From Streptacidiphilus jeojiense (GTDB lineage: Bacteria; Actinomycetota; Actinomycetes; Streptomycetales; Streptomycetaceae), in the NCBI RefSeq assembly GCF_000719095.1, contig NZ_JOEH01000004.1, positions 372,001 through 436,000 of the forward strand: DNA of 64,000 nucleotides, written 5' to 3'. The position numbers were made by a program, and so were the translations under genes. This document shows, piece after piece, positions 17,857 through 26,629 of the stretch. The notes under the pieces are model-generated. The model searched no databases and had not been told where the DNA came from. It worked only from the letters and a program-made list of their open reading frames with translations. How positions within the stretch are numbered: the stretch's first letter is position 1; every line of letters begins with the position of its first letter.

Positions 17857-19191
17857 ATGAGCGGCAACAGTACCGGCTTCCTCGTCCTGGCCGTCCTGCT
17901 GGTGGTGTTCGCCTGGCTGGCCGCCTGCGCCGAGGCGGCCATCTCCCGGGTGTCCCGGTTCCGCGCCGAGGAGGCCGTCCGGCACGGCCGGCGCGGGGCC
18001 AAGGGGATGCTCACGGTGGCGGCGGAGCCGATCCGCTACCTGAACCTGGCCACGCTGATCCGGGTCACCTGCGAGATGGCCTCGGCCGTGCTGGTGACCG
18101 TGGTCTGCGTCCGCAGCTTCCACGAGACCTGGGCCGCGCTGCTGGTCGCCATCGGCGCGATGGTGCTGGTCTCCTACGTGGCCGTGGGCGTCTCGCCGCG
18201 CACCATCGGCCGCCAGCACCCGATGAACGTCTCCACCGCCGCCTCGGTGGTGCTGCTGCCGCTGAACCGGATCCTCGGCCCGATCCCGCAGCTGCTGATC
18301 CTGCTCGGCAACGCGCTCACCCCCGGCAAGGGCTTCCGCGAGGGCCCCTTCGCCTCGGAGGCGGAGCTGCGGGCGCTGGTCGACCTGGCCGAGAAGGACT
18401 CGCTGATCGAGGACGAGGAGCGCCGGATGGTGCACTCGGTCTTCGAGCTCGGCGACACCATCGTCCGCGAGGTGATGGTGCCGCGGACCGACCTGGTGAT
18501 GATCGAACGTGAGAAGACGGTCCGTCAGGCGCTGACCCTGGCGCTGCGCAGCGGCTTCTCCCGGATGCCGGTGGTCGGCGAGAACGAGGACGACGTCGTC
18601 GGCATCGTCTACCTCAAGGACCTGGTCCGCCGCACCCACGTGAACCGGGAGGCCGAGAACGAGCCGGTCAGCTCGGTGATGCGGCAGGCCACCTACGTGC
18701 CGGACAGCAAGCCGGTGGCGGACCTGCTGCGGGAGATGCAGCGCGACCGCATCCACGTCGCCGTCGTCATCGACGAGTACGGCGGCACGGCCGGCCTGGT
18801 CACCATCGAGGACATCCTGGAGGAGATCGTCGGCGAGATCACCGACGAGTACGACCGGGAGTCGCCGCCGGTGGAGCAGCTCGACCACGGCGCGTTCCGG
18901 ATCACCGCACGGCTTCCGGTCGAGGAGCTGGGCGAGCTGTTCGGCATCGAGCTGGAGGACGAGGACGTCGAGACGGTCGGCGGCCTGCTGGCCAAGGCCC
19001 TGGGCCGGGTCCCGATCCCGGGCTCCGGCGTCGAGGTCCCGGTGCCCGAGGACGAGGAACTCCCCATCAGCGCCATCCGCCTCACCGCCGAGAGCACCGC
19101 CGGCCGCCGCAATCGCATCGGCACCCTCCTCGCCGAACCGGTCCTCCGCGACTCCGACTTCGACGATGAGGAACGCCCCGAGTCCGATTGA
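17857..19191 (+). CDS. CorC/HlyC-type CNNM transporter (hemolysin family)
   Basis: The 444-residue membrane protein has the order CNNM membrane domain (about 1-145 with three or four helices), paired CBS domains (about 205-325, with EVMVPRTDLVMIE and VVGIVYLKDLV) and a CorC_HlyC domain (about 340-420). Proteins of this type are magnesium or cobalt efflux-related transporters regulated by ATP-Mg binding to the CBS pair. The C-terminus is acidic. The start is ATG at 17857, 13 bases behind ybeY. A complete palindromic element follows the stop codon. Confidence 0.93.
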   Translation: MSGNSTGFLVLAVLLVVFAWLAACAEAAISRVSRFRAEEAVRHGRRGAKGMLTVAAEPIRYLNLATLIRVTCEMASAVLVTVVCVRSFHETWAALLVAIGAMVLVSYVAVGVSPRTIGRQHPMNVSTAASVVLLPLNRILGPIPQLLILLGNALTPGKGFREGPFASEAELRALVDLAEKDSLIEDEERRMVHSVFELGDTIVREVMVPRTDLVMIEREKTVRQALTLALRSGFSRMPVVGENEDDVVGIVYLKDLVRRTHVNREAENEPVSSVMRQATYVPDSKPVADLLREMQRDRIHVAVVIDEYGGTAGLVTIEDILEEIVGEITDEYDRESPPVEQLDHGAFRITARLPVEELGELFGIELEDEDVETVGGLLAKALGRVPIPGSGVEVPVPEDEELPISAIRLTAESTAGRRNRIGTLLAEPVLRDSDFDDEERPESD

Positions 19192-19214
19192 CGGTGCAGA
19201 CCGCAGGTGGCTGG

Positions 19215-19299
19215 TCGCGCAGTTCCCCGCGCCCCTGTGTGCTGCAACTGAACCACCGTGAGCAAGGTTGCACCATCAGGGGCGCGGGGAACTGCGCGA
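19215..19299. repeat. Dispersed palindromic element, copy D (complete)
   Basis: Perfect 21-base arms lie at 19215-19235 and 19279-19299, with core CGCGCAGTTCCCCGCGCCCC on the left. An inner short pair TGCAAC/GTTGCA is visible. A degraded partial copy (CAGCTCCCCGCGCCCAGG) follows at about 19326. The element sits between the convergent corC and exporter genes and may act as a bidirectional terminator. Confidence 0.92.
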
Positions 19300-19352
19300 G
19301 ACGGCGGTAGAACCCGCCCTCGAACAGCTCCCCGCGCCCAGGACGGCACCCG

Positions 19353-20840
19353 TCACCGCCCCGCACGCCCCCGCAGCCCGACGCCGACCACCACCGCCAG
19401 CACCACGATCAACAGAGCGTCAACTCCGAGCCCCATCCGCACCCCGCCCAACGTCGCCTCGGCGACCGTCCGTCCCGCCGAGCGCAGCGCATCGCTCCGC
19501 GCCGAGGCCACCGCACTGAGCAGCGGGATCCCCACCGTCAGCCCCACCTGCTGGGTCGTGGTGACCAGACCCGTCGCCAACCCCTGCTCCTCGTCGGGCA
19601 GTCCCGACGTCGCCGTCACGCTGTAGGCGACGATCGACGACAGGTGTCCGACCGCCGCCACCGATCCCGCGACGGTGAAGACCCAGGTGCCCGAGCTGCC
19701 CTGACCGATCGTCAGCAGTACTGCGGTGAGCGCCCCCTGCAGCAGCAGCCCACCGACCAGGGTGCGGACGGCGCCGATCCGGGCGACCACCCGTGGTGCG
19801 ACATTGCCGGTGATCGCGCAGGCGATCCCCAGCACCCCGAAGATCAGTCCGGTGGTCACCGGCGACATGCCGTTGACCTGCTGGAGGTACAGCGTCCCCA
19901 GGAAGATCACCGCGCTCATCATCGAGAAGGTGGTCAGCCCGGCCAGGTTGCCGAAGGCCACGCTCGGGCGGCGCAGGATCCGCAGTGAGACCAGCGGCTG
20001 CCGGGTCCGCGACTCGATCACGAAGAAGGCGCCCAGCAGGGCGACCGCCGCGACCAGCGACCCGATCACCGACGCGTCGCCGAACCCGGACTGCGCGGCC
20101 GTGGACAGCCCGTAGATCAGTGCCAGCAGGCCGCCGGTGACGGTGATCGCGCCGGGGACGTCGATCCGCTGCCGCACCTCGTTGCGCGACTCGGACAGCA
20201 GCAGCGGTGCGCCGACCAGCACCAGCAGACCCATGACGACATTGAGCGCCATGGTGGAACGCCAGGTCAGCGTCTCGGTCAGCACGCCGCCGAGGACCAT
20301 GCCGAAGGTGAAGCCCAGGGCCATCAGGCTGCCCATGATGCCCAGCGCCCGGTCCCGCTCCGGCCCCTCCTTGAAGGTGGTGGTCAGCAGGGCCATCCCG
20401 GCGGGGACGATCGCCGCCGCCCCCAGGCCCTGCAGTGCCCGTCCGGCCAGGAACACGGCCGGCGACCAGGCCAGGGTGGCCAGCACCGAGGCCGCGGTGA
20501 ACAGGCTCAGCCCGGTGATGAAGACCCTCCGGCGGCCGACGGTGTCGGCGATCCGTCCGAAGAGCAGCAGGAAGCCCCCGGAGGGCAGTGCGAAGGCGGT
20601 CATGCCCCACTGCAGGTTCGCCTGCGCCAGGTGCAGGTCGCGGCCCAGGCTGGGCAGCGCGATGTTCAGGATGGAGAAGTCCAGTGCCACCGCGAACTGG
20701 GCCGCGCACAGGAGGAAGAGGACCAGCCGGGCCCGGAGGGACAGCTTCGCCGCTGCCGGATCAGCCGCTGTCGGATCATCGACCGCCCCCGTCGGGGTGG
20801 TTGTGGTTGCCACTGTGGTTTCGATTGCCATGCCGTCCAT
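19353..20840 (-). CDS. DHA2-type major facilitator exporter
   Basis: This 495-residue membrane protein is a drug:H+ antiporter of the 14-helix DHA2 subfamily. Motif LDFSILNIALPSLGRDL lies in the first helix, GRIADTVGRRRVF is the loop 2-3 signature, RALQGLGAAAIVPAGMALL the helix 4 region and GPERDRALGIMGS follows. The N-terminus has a cytoplasmic Thr-rich stretch. An alternative ATG lies three codons downstream at 20831. It is divergent from an XRE regulator with a 74-base gap containing a palindrome, so substrate-induced derepression is likely. The substrate is unknown. Confidence 0.92.
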   Translation of the reverse strand: MDGMAIETTVATTTTPTGAVDDPTAADPAAAKLSLRARLVLFLLCAAQFAVALDFSILNIALPSLGRDLHLAQANLQWGMTAFALPSGGFLLLFGRIADTVGRRRVFITGLSLFTAASVLATLAWSPAVFLAGRALQGLGAAAIVPAGMALLTTTFKEGPERDRALGIMGSLMALGFTFGMVLGGVLTETLTWRSTMALNVVMGLLVLVGAPLLLSESRNEVRQRIDVPGAITVTGGLLALIYGLSTAAQSGFGDASVIGSLVAAVALLGAFFVIESRTRQPLVSLRILRRPSVAFGNLAGLTTFSMMSAVIFLGTLYLQQVNGMSPVTTGLIFGVLGIACAITGNVAPRVVARIGAVRTLVGGLLLQGALTAVLLTIGQGSSGTWVFTVAGSVAAVGHLSSIVAYSVTATSGLPDEEQGLATGLVTTTQQVGLTVGIPLLSAVASARSDALRSAGRTVAEATLGGVRMGLGVDALLIVVLAVVVGVGLRGRAGR

Positions 20841-20881
20841 ACTTCGGCGATCTTCCGGGGGCTGGAGAGAGTGTGCTTATG

Positions 20882-20900
20882 CTGTTGGTACGACCACCAG
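20882..20900. promoter_or_regulatory. Candidate operator between exporter and XRE regulator
   Basis: The sequence CTGTTGGT-ACG-ACCACCAG is a palindrome with seven of eight arm bases complementary. It lies immediately in front of the ribosome binding site of the XRE gene (GGAGGGGG at 20901) and within the intergenic region shared with the exporter. The core TGGTAC recurs in the second exporter/XRE pair at 48365-48374. Binding by the XRE protein is inferred. Confidence 0.6.
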
Positions 20901-20914
20901 GGAGGGGGAACCGC

Positions 20915-21805
20915 GTGGCTACGCCGGCGAACGCGGCCAACAGCAGCGCCGATGCCCGTCGCAGGGCGGATCTCCGTGAGTTTCTGATGAACCGTCGGGC
21001 CAGGGTCAGTCCCGCCGACGCGGGACTGCCGGACGGCGGCGCGCGGCGCCGCACCCCGGGGCTGCGCCGCGAGGAGGTCGCGGTGCTGGCCGGCGTCGGA
21101 GTGTCCTGGTACCAGTGGCTGGAGCAGGGCCGCGACATCACCGTCTCCGGGCAGGTGCTGGACTCGGTCGCCCGGGTGCTGAAGCTGGACGAGCCGGAAC
21201 GCCGCCACCTCTACGTACTGGCCGGGCTGAACCCGCCGCTGCTGCGCGCAGCGCCGGGGCAGCAGCCGGCGTCGGCGGGCCTCACCCGGCTGATCGAGTC
21301 CTGGATGCCCTTCCCGGCACAGCTGGTCGACCGGTACTGGAACAACGTCGCCTTCAACGACGCCGTCTCCCTGGTCTTCGGCTACAAGCAGGAGTGCCGC
21401 AACTGCGTGGTCAACTTCTTCCTCGACCCGATCTACCGGGGTCGGCACCAGGGCTGGGAGGAGGACGCGGCCAAGGTCGTCGCCGAGTACCGGGCCGCGG
21501 CCGCCGAGTTCCCCGACGACGAGGGGTTCCGGGTGATCGTCGACGAACTGCGCGAGGCGAGCCCGCTGTTCGCGGAGCTCTGGGCACGCGGGGACGTCAG
21601 CCCGGCCGGCACCAGGATGAAGTACGTGGAGCACCCGACGGTGGGGCAGTTGGTCTTCGAGAGCACTCAGTTGAAGGTTCCGAACCGGCCCGACCTGATC
21701 GTCTCCCTGCACAATCCCGCGCCGGACACCGACACGGCGGCGAAGCTGGAGTGGCTGAGCTCGCCGGAGGCGCGCCGTGGATCTCTGCGGCAGGTCGCGG
21801 GCTGA
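20915..21805 (+). CDS. XRE family regulator with MmyB-like ligand domain
   Basis: This 296-residue regulator has an N-terminal helix-turn-helix (about 25-85; RRRTPGLRREEVAVLAGV followed by SWYQWLEQGRDI) and a C-terminal MmyB-type domain (about 115-290) that resembles a PAS-like ligand-binding fold. GTG at 20915 is chosen because GGAGGGGG lies six to seven bases upstream; in-frame starts further upstream overlap the exporter gene. It is divergent from the DHA2 exporter and probably represses it. A close paralogue of identical length is encoded at 48440-49330 beside another exporter. Confidence 0.92.
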   Translation: MATPANAANSSADARRRADLREFLMNRRARVSPADAGLPDGGARRRTPGLRREEVAVLAGVGVSWYQWLEQGRDITVSGQVLDSVARVLKLDEPERRHLYVLAGLNPPLLRAAPGQQPASAGLTRLIESWMPFPAQLVDRYWNNVAFNDAVSLVFGYKQECRNCVVNFFLDPIYRGRHQGWEEDAAKVVAEYRAAAAEFPDDEGFRVIVDELREASPLFAELWARGDVSPAGTRMKYVEHPTVGQLVFESTQLKVPNRPDLIVSLHNPAPDTDTAAKLEWLSSPEARRGSLRQVAG

Positions 21806-21911
21806 CGGCGGATCCCTGCGGCGCACGCCGCCTGGAGGCGGATCCGTGCACCGGCGCCGTGAACGGCCGGCCGGTGCCCAGGATGGGGGTCCCACCCCCT
21901 GAGGAGACGCC

Positions 21912-23141
21912 ATGACCGAGGCAGCCGCCCATCCGCGCCACGCCGGACTCCGCGAGTCCGCCGCCCTGCTCCAGCCCGAACTGGTGGCCCTGCGCCGGGC
22001 CCTGCACCAGGAGCCGGAGATCGGCCTCGACCTGCCGCTGACCCAGGCCAAGGTGCTGGCCGCACTGGACGGGCTGCCGCTGGAGATCAGCCTCGGCAAG
22101 CAGCTCAGCTCGGTGACCGCGGTGCTGCGCGGGGCGCAGCCGGGTCCGACCGTGCTGCTCCGCGCCGACCTGGACGCGCTGCCGGTGCAGGAGACCAGCG
22201 GCCTGCCGTACGCCTCCACGGTTCCCGGGGCGATGCACGCCTGCGGCCACGACCTGCACACCGCCGGGCTGGTGGGCGCCGTCCGGCTGCTCTGCGAGCG
22301 GCGTGAGCAGCTGGCCGGGAACGTGGTCTTCATGTTCCAGCCGGGGGAGGAGGGCCAGGGCGGCGCCCGGATCATGATCGAGGAGGGCGTGCTCACGGCG
22401 GCCGGTGAGCCGCCGGTCGCCGCGTACGCGCTGCACGTCGGCGCCTCGGTGCTGCCGCACGGCTGGGTGGCCACCCGTCCGGGGCCGATCATGGCGGCCG
22501 CCGACAGCATGACCGTCACCGTGCGCGGGCGTGGCGGCCACGGCTCCAGCCCGCATCTCGCCCTGGACCCGATCCCGGCCGCCTGCGAGGCGGTGACCGC
22601 GCTGCAGACCATGGTGACCCGCCGCTTCGACGCCTTCGACCCGGTGGTGGTGACGGTGGGCAGCTTCCACGCGGGGACGGTCGGCAATGTCATCCCCGAC
22701 GAGGCGGTCTTTGAGGTGACCATCCGCTCCTTCTCGCCCGAGGCGCGGAACCGGGTGCTGGCCGAGGCGCCGGCGGTGGTGCGCGGGGTCGCCGAGGCAC
22801 ACGGCATGCGCGTGCAGGCCGTGGTCGAGGAGGGCTACCCGGTCACCGTCAACGATCCCGGCCAGGCCGCCTACGTCGCCGAGGCGGCCCGGCAACTGCT
22901 GGGCCAGGAACGCTACATCGAGATGCCGCGGCCGGTGGCCGGGTCCGAGGACTTCGCCGTGATCGGCGACCACGTCCCCTCGGCCTACTTCATGCTCGGC
23001 GCCTGCCCGCCCGACCGCGATCCCTTCACCGCCGCCTACAACCACTCGCCGGAGGCCCTCTTCGACGACGCGGTGCTGGCCGACGGAGCGGCCCTGCTGG
23101 CCGAGTTGGCGCTGGGGCGGCTCAGCGGGCCGGAGGAGTAG
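21912..23141 (+). CDS. M20D amidohydrolase (hippurate hydrolase/N-acyl amino acid hydrolase type), paralogue 1
   Basis: This 409-residue metal-dependent hydrolase should cleave N-acyl amino acids or similar amides in the cytoplasm. Metal-binding motifs are HACGHDLHTAGL at 109-120 and FQPGEEGQGG at 142-151; a dimerisation-domain motif RGRGGHGSSPHLALDPIPAA and a C-terminal GSEDFAVI follow. GGAG precedes the ATG. The protein is strongly similar along its whole length to the product at 24342-25553, with an Lrp-type regulator gene between them. Its 3' end overlaps that convergent regulator gene by 20 bases. Confidence 0.92.
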   Translation: MTEAAAHPRHAGLRESAALLQPELVALRRALHQEPEIGLDLPLTQAKVLAALDGLPLEISLGKQLSSVTAVLRGAQPGPTVLLRADLDALPVQETSGLPYASTVPGAMHACGHDLHTAGLVGAVRLLCERREQLAGNVVFMFQPGEEGQGGARIMIEEGVLTAAGEPPVAAYALHVGASVLPHGWVATRPGPIMAAADSMTVTVRGRGGHGSSPHLALDPIPAACEAVTALQTMVTRRFDAFDPVVVTVGSFHAGTVGNVIPDEAVFEVTIRSFSPEARNRVLAEAPAVVRGVAEAHGMRVQAVVEEGYPVTVNDPGQAAYVAEAARQLLGQERYIEMPRPVAGSEDFAVIGDHVPSAYFMLGACPPDRDPFTAAYNHSPEALFDDAVLADGAALLAELALGRLSGPEE

Positions 23142-24168
23142 CGGGGGAGCCGGGTCCGCACGGGGCCCACGGGTCGATCGGGACGTAGCCGGCGGCGCGT
23201 CCCTCACCGTCCATCAGCCGGCCCACCAGCTTGACGGTGCGCAGCGCCAACTGCCGCTCGCGGACCCGGACCTCCGGGAAGCGCCGGGCCAGCTGCTCCT
23301 CCAGCCGCCGCAGTTCCGGAAGATGACGGACCTTCAGATAGGTCGAGAGGTTGGCCGCGCCCACCGTCACCGCGCACATCCGTGCCTGCGGCAGCGCGGC
23401 GAACCACTCGGCGGCGGCGTCCAGGCGGTGGGCCGGCAGCTCCGACCAGAGGAACATCCCGATCGGATGCCCGGTCAGCCGGGGCGAGGCGTCGCAGCGC
23501 AGCACCAGCCGTCCGGAGTCCCGCAGTTCGGTCAGCCGCCGGCGCACCGTCGTCGGCGGCAGGCCGGTGCGCTGGGCCAGCTCCGCGTAGGGCATCCGGC
23601 CGTCCTCGCCCAGGGCGAGCAGCAGCGAGCGGTCCTCGACGATCTGGCGGCCCGGGGCCCGATCGAGCCGGACCGGTTGGGTGCCGGCGGCGGTGATGGC
23701 CTCCCGCTGCCCGGGGTCCAGGGCGCCGTCGTGCCAGCGGCTGCCCTCCCGGACGGTGCGCTCCACCAGCGACGTCCGGGTCCGCAGGACGCCGGGCACG
23801 GCGCCGATCCGGTCCAGCACGTAGCGGGTCAGCGCCTCGGGTTCGAGCGCCCCGACCGTCAGCACCAGGTCCGCGCCGCCGGTCACCACCTCGACGCTGG
23901 CGGCCTGCGGATCCTGAGCCAGCACGGCGGCGACGGCGCCGACCCGGTCGGCCAGGCACTCGACCTCGACCAGCGCCGTCAGCCCGAAGCCGAGGCGGTC
24001 GGTGGAGGGGTAGCAGGTCACCCAGGCGTCACCGGCGGCGTTGAGCCGCGCCCAGCGGCGCGACAGCGTCGCCGGGTCGACCCCCAGCGGGGCGGCCAGC
24101 CGGGACCAGGGCGCCCTGGGATCCATCCGCAGGGCGTCGACCAGGGCGAGGTCGAGCTCGTCGGTCAT
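23122..24168 (-). CDS. Lrp/AsnC-type regulator with two DNA-binding and two ligand-domain units
   Basis: The 348-residue product is about twice the length of a standard Lrp protein. Winged helix regions are at about 1-50 (LGVDPATLSRRWARL) and 178-225 (YAELAQRTGLPPTTVRRRLTEL), each followed by a ligand-binding-like alpha/beta segment (about 60-135 and 235-320). Such fused forms occur in actinobacteria. The ATG at 24168 is chosen, but the frame is open upstream through a 15-bp tandem repeat to a GTG, so a longer N-terminus with APHGP repeats cannot be excluded. It is divergent from one M20D gene and convergent with the other, so it probably controls them in response to an amino acid. Confidence 0.87.
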   Translation of the reverse strand: MTDELDLALVDALRMDPRAPWSRLAAPLGVDPATLSRRWARLNAAGDAWVTCYPSTDRLGFGLTALVEVECLADRVGAVAAVLAQDPQAASVEVVTGGADLVLTVGALEPEALTRYVLDRIGAVPGVLRTRTSLVERTVREGSRWHDGALDPGQREAITAAGTQPVRLDRAPGRQIVEDRSLLLALGEDGRMPYAELAQRTGLPPTTVRRRLTELRDSGRLVLRCDASPRLTGHPIGMFLWSELPAHRLDAAAEWFAALPQARMCAVTVGAANLSTYLKVRHLPELRRLEEQLARRFPEVRVRERQLALRTVKLVGRLMDGEGRAAGYVPIDPWAPCGPGSPATPPAR

Positions 24169-24177
24169 GGCCGGTAC

Positions 24178-24222
24178 GGGTCCGTGCGGTGCGGGTTCGT
24201 GCGGTGCGGGTCCGTGCGGTGC
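24178..24222. repeat. 15-bp tandem repeat (3 copies) upstream of the Lrp-type gene
   Basis: Three units of GGGTCCGTGCGGTGC lie at 24178-24192, 24193-24207 (C to T at position 5 of the unit) and 24208-24222, with a decayed fourth starting at 24223. They begin ten bases upstream of the chosen ATG of the minus-strand regulator gene. In its frame they would encode APHGP/APHEP/APHGP. Confidence 0.9.
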
Positions 24223-24326
24223 TGGTTCATCGCGGCCCAGGTTAGCGACCGTCACGGCGGCCGACGACGGTCCGTGGCCGTGCGGTGGGAGGGGCCAGGC
24301 GGTAGTGACCCGGGCCGCGGTCCAGT

Positions 24327-24341
24327 GATACTCCTGACCCC
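24327..24341 (+). promoter_or_regulatory. Candidate -10 box and leaderless start of M20D paralogue 2
   Basis: GATACT at 24327-24332 lies nine bases before the ATG at 24342, and no Shine-Dalgarno sequence is visible. TAGTGAC at 24303-24309 is a possible -35 region at 17 bases. Transcription would begin at or next to the start codon. Confidence 0.45.
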
Positions 24342-25553
24342 ATGACCTCCACCGCGCCACTGCCGCCCCTGCTCGAATCCGCCCGCCGTCTCCAGCCCGA
24401 GCTGGTCGCCCTGCGGCACGCCGTGCACCAGGACCCCGAGATCGGCCTGGAGCTCCCGCGCACCCAGGCCAAGGTGGTCGCCGCGCTCGAAGGGCTGCCG
24501 CTGGAGATCACCCTCGGCGAGAAGCTCGGCTCGGTCACCGCGGTGCTGCGCGGCGGCGCCGGGCCTGGCCCCACCGTCCTGCTGCGCGGCGACATGGACG
24601 CGCTGCCGGTGCAGGAGACCAGCGGACTGCCGTACGCCTCGGCCGTCCCCGGGGTGATGCACGCCTGCGGGCACGACCTGCACGTGGCCGGGCTGGTGGG
24701 CGCGGTCCGGCTGCTCTGCGAGCGGCGCGAGGAGATAGCCGGTGACGTGGTCTTCATGTTCCAGCCGGGCGAGGAGGGCCTCGGCGGCGCCAAGGTGATG
24801 CTGGACGAGGGGCTGCTGGCCGCCTCCGGCAGCACCCCGGTCGCCGCCTACGCACTGCACGTCTCCTCGGCGATGCCGCAGGGGCAGGTCCTCGGCCGTC
24901 GCAGCACGATCATGGCCGCGGCCGACACCCTCACCGTCACCATGCGCGGCCGCGGCGGCCACGGTTCGGCGCCGTCCTCCGCCCTGGACCCGGTCCCGGC
25001 GGCCTGCGAGGCGGTGCTGGCGCTGCAGACCATGGTGACCCGCCGCTTCAGCGTCTTCGACCCGGTCGTCCTCACCACCGGGCTGCTGCGCGCCGGGACC
25101 ATCAACAACGTCATCCCGGACGACGCGTTCTTTGAGACCACCGTCCGCTCCTTCTCCCCGGAGGCGCGGGAGCGGGTGCGTGAGGAGTCGCTGCGGGTGG
25201 TGCGGGGCGTCGCCGAGTCGCACGGGCTGGAGATCGACGCCGTCTTCACCGACCTGTACCCGGTGACGGTGAACGACGGCGGCGAAGCCGCGTTCGTCGA
25301 GCAGACGGCCAAGTCCCTGCTCGGCGAGGACCGCTGGACGACGATGGAGCAGCCCCTGGCCGGTGCGGAGGACTTCTCCTACGTCGCCGAGCAGATCCCC
25401 TCCGGCTACTTCTTCCTCGGCGCCTGCGTGGACGGCCTGGACCCGGAGAGCGCCCCGTACAACCACTCGCCGGAGGCGGCCTTCGCCGACTCGGTCCTCG
25501 CCGACGGCGCCGCGCTGCTGGCCGAGCTGGCGCTGCGCCGGCTGCGTCGCTGA
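24342..25553 (+). CDS. M20D amidohydrolase, paralogue 2
   Basis: The product has 403 residues and the same layout as the enzyme at 21912-23141: HACGHDLHVAGL at 107-118, FQPGEEGLGG at 140-149, RGRGGHGSAPSSALDPVPAA and AEDFSYV near the C-terminus. Both share uncommon stretches such as PVQETSGLPYAS and LQTMVTRRF, so they arose by duplication. Substrates are probably N-acyl amino acids, not proven. The start appears leaderless. It is divergent from the Lrp-type gene and ends at a hairpin at 25575-25595. Confidence 0.92.
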   Translation: MTSTAPLPPLLESARRLQPELVALRHAVHQDPEIGLELPRTQAKVVAALEGLPLEITLGEKLGSVTAVLRGGAGPGPTVLLRGDMDALPVQETSGLPYASAVPGVMHACGHDLHVAGLVGAVRLLCERREEIAGDVVFMFQPGEEGLGGAKVMLDEGLLAASGSTPVAAYALHVSSAMPQGQVLGRRSTIMAAADTLTVTMRGRGGHGSAPSSALDPVPAACEAVLALQTMVTRRFSVFDPVVLTTGLLRAGTINNVIPDDAFFETTVRSFSPEARERVREESLRVVRGVAESHGLEIDAVFTDLYPVTVNDGGEAAFVEQTAKSLLGEDRWTTMEQPLAGAEDFSYVAEQIPSGYFFLGACVDGLDPESAPYNHSPEAAFADSVLADGAALLAELALRRLRR

Positions 25554-25574
25554 GCGGCGGCTGCGGGGATCGCT

Positions 25575-25595
25575 CGGCCGGCCGCGCTCCGGCCG
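25575..25595. terminator. Bidirectional hairpin between M20D paralogue 2 and the LLM-type gene
   Basis: CGGCCGG (25575-25581), seven bases, then CCGGCCG (25589-25595) forms a perfect hairpin in the 43-base gap between two convergent genes. There is no T tract, as is usual for such hairpins in streptomycetes. Confidence 0.6.
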
Positions 25596-25596
25596 G

Positions 25597-26475
25597 TCAG
25601 CCGCGCAGCTCCCTGACCGCCGCCTCGATCTGCCGGAACGGCTCCGGGCCGACCGCCCGCAGCACCACGGTGTCGGCGCCCGCCGCCCACAGCTCGCGCA
25701 CCCGCGTGGCCGCTGTGGGCGCGGGGCCCGCCGCCGCGAACACGTCCTCGGGGGAGCGGCCGAGCCAGGCGGCGTGACCGTCCAGGGCGGGGCCGACCGT
25801 GGTCCGGAGCCGCTGCGGGTCGTCCTCGACGCAGAGGAAGGCGAACACGGTGAGATTGGGCCGCGCCGCCTTCGCGTCCCGGCCCTTGAGCATGTGCTGC
25901 ATCGCGGATGACAGATCGTCGGGTCCGTGGCCCTCGGCGATGATCGCCCCGTCGGCGACGCGTCCCGCCAGCTCCAGCGAGCGCGGTCGCACCACCCCGG
26001 CCAGCACCTGCGGCACCACGGCGGGCGGGTGCACCAGCCGCACCCCGTCCAGGCTCACCTCGCGCCCCTGGAGCGTCACCTCCTCACCGCGCAGCAGCCC
26101 GCGCACGGCCTGCACCGTCTCCTCCAGCAGCGCCAGCGGACTGCGCGGGGCCGCACCGACCTGCTGCATCCACTCACCCACCCCGTGCCCGATCCCGGCC
26201 GTCAGCCGCCCGGGGAACATCCGCGCCAGCGCGCCCAGCTCCATCGCCAGCAGCGCGGGATTGCGCAACGGCGCGGGGGCGATCCCGATCCCCACCCGCA
26301 GCCGCTCGGTCACCGCGAGCGCGGCGGAGGCCGACGCGACCGAGCCGGTCCAGGTCAGGTCCTCGACCACCCACAGGTCGTCGACCCCCAGCGCCTCCAC
26401 CTCCCGAGCGAACGGCAGCAGCCCCTCCGGTGCCCAGTCGCGGTCGTACATCACGCCGATCCGATGAGTCGTCAT
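25597..26475 (-). CDS. LLM class (luciferase-like) flavin/F420-dependent oxidoreductase
   Basis: The 292-residue protein is a TIM-barrel luciferase-like monooxygenase. Motifs include IGVMYDRDWAPEGLLPFA at the N-terminus, DDLWVVEDLTWTG near 35, GIGIAPAPLRNPALLAMELG around 65-85 and TAGIGHGVGEWMQQVGA near 100, typical of F420-dependent members. The ATG at 26475 is preferred to a start ten codons upstream. It is divergent from a deazaflavin (F420)-type nitroreductase gene, so both may use the same cofactor. The substrate is unknown. Confidence 0.88.
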   Translation of the reverse strand: MTTHRIGVMYDRDWAPEGLLPFAREVEALGVDDLWVVEDLTWTGSVASASAALAVTERLRVGIGIAPAPLRNPALLAMELGALARMFPGRLTAGIGHGVGEWMQQVGAAPRSPLALLEETVQAVRGLLRGEEVTLQGREVSLDGVRLVHPPAVVPQVLAGVVRPRSLELAGRVADGAIIAEGHGPDDLSSAMQHMLKGRDAKAARPNLTVFAFLCVEDDPQRLRTTVGPALDGHAAWLGRSPEDVFAAAGPAPTAATRVRELWAAGADTVVLRAVGPEPFRQIEAAVRELRG

Positions 26476-26629
26476 GGCGCGCACGCTATGCAGGGGGGCG
26501 GGCATTTATCAACGGGGTTGGGGGAGCGCGCTCCCCGGCGGGCGGGCAGGATGGTCACCGACCCGGCGCAGCTGCGGCCCGCGCCGGGTCCCAGGTCGAA
26601 CCGATCGACGCGACAAGGGGATTGCCCGG

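Noticed and set aside
24178..24222. Possible CRISPR array at the 15-bp repeats
   Set aside because: Units are contiguous with no spacers and too short; no cas gene is present.
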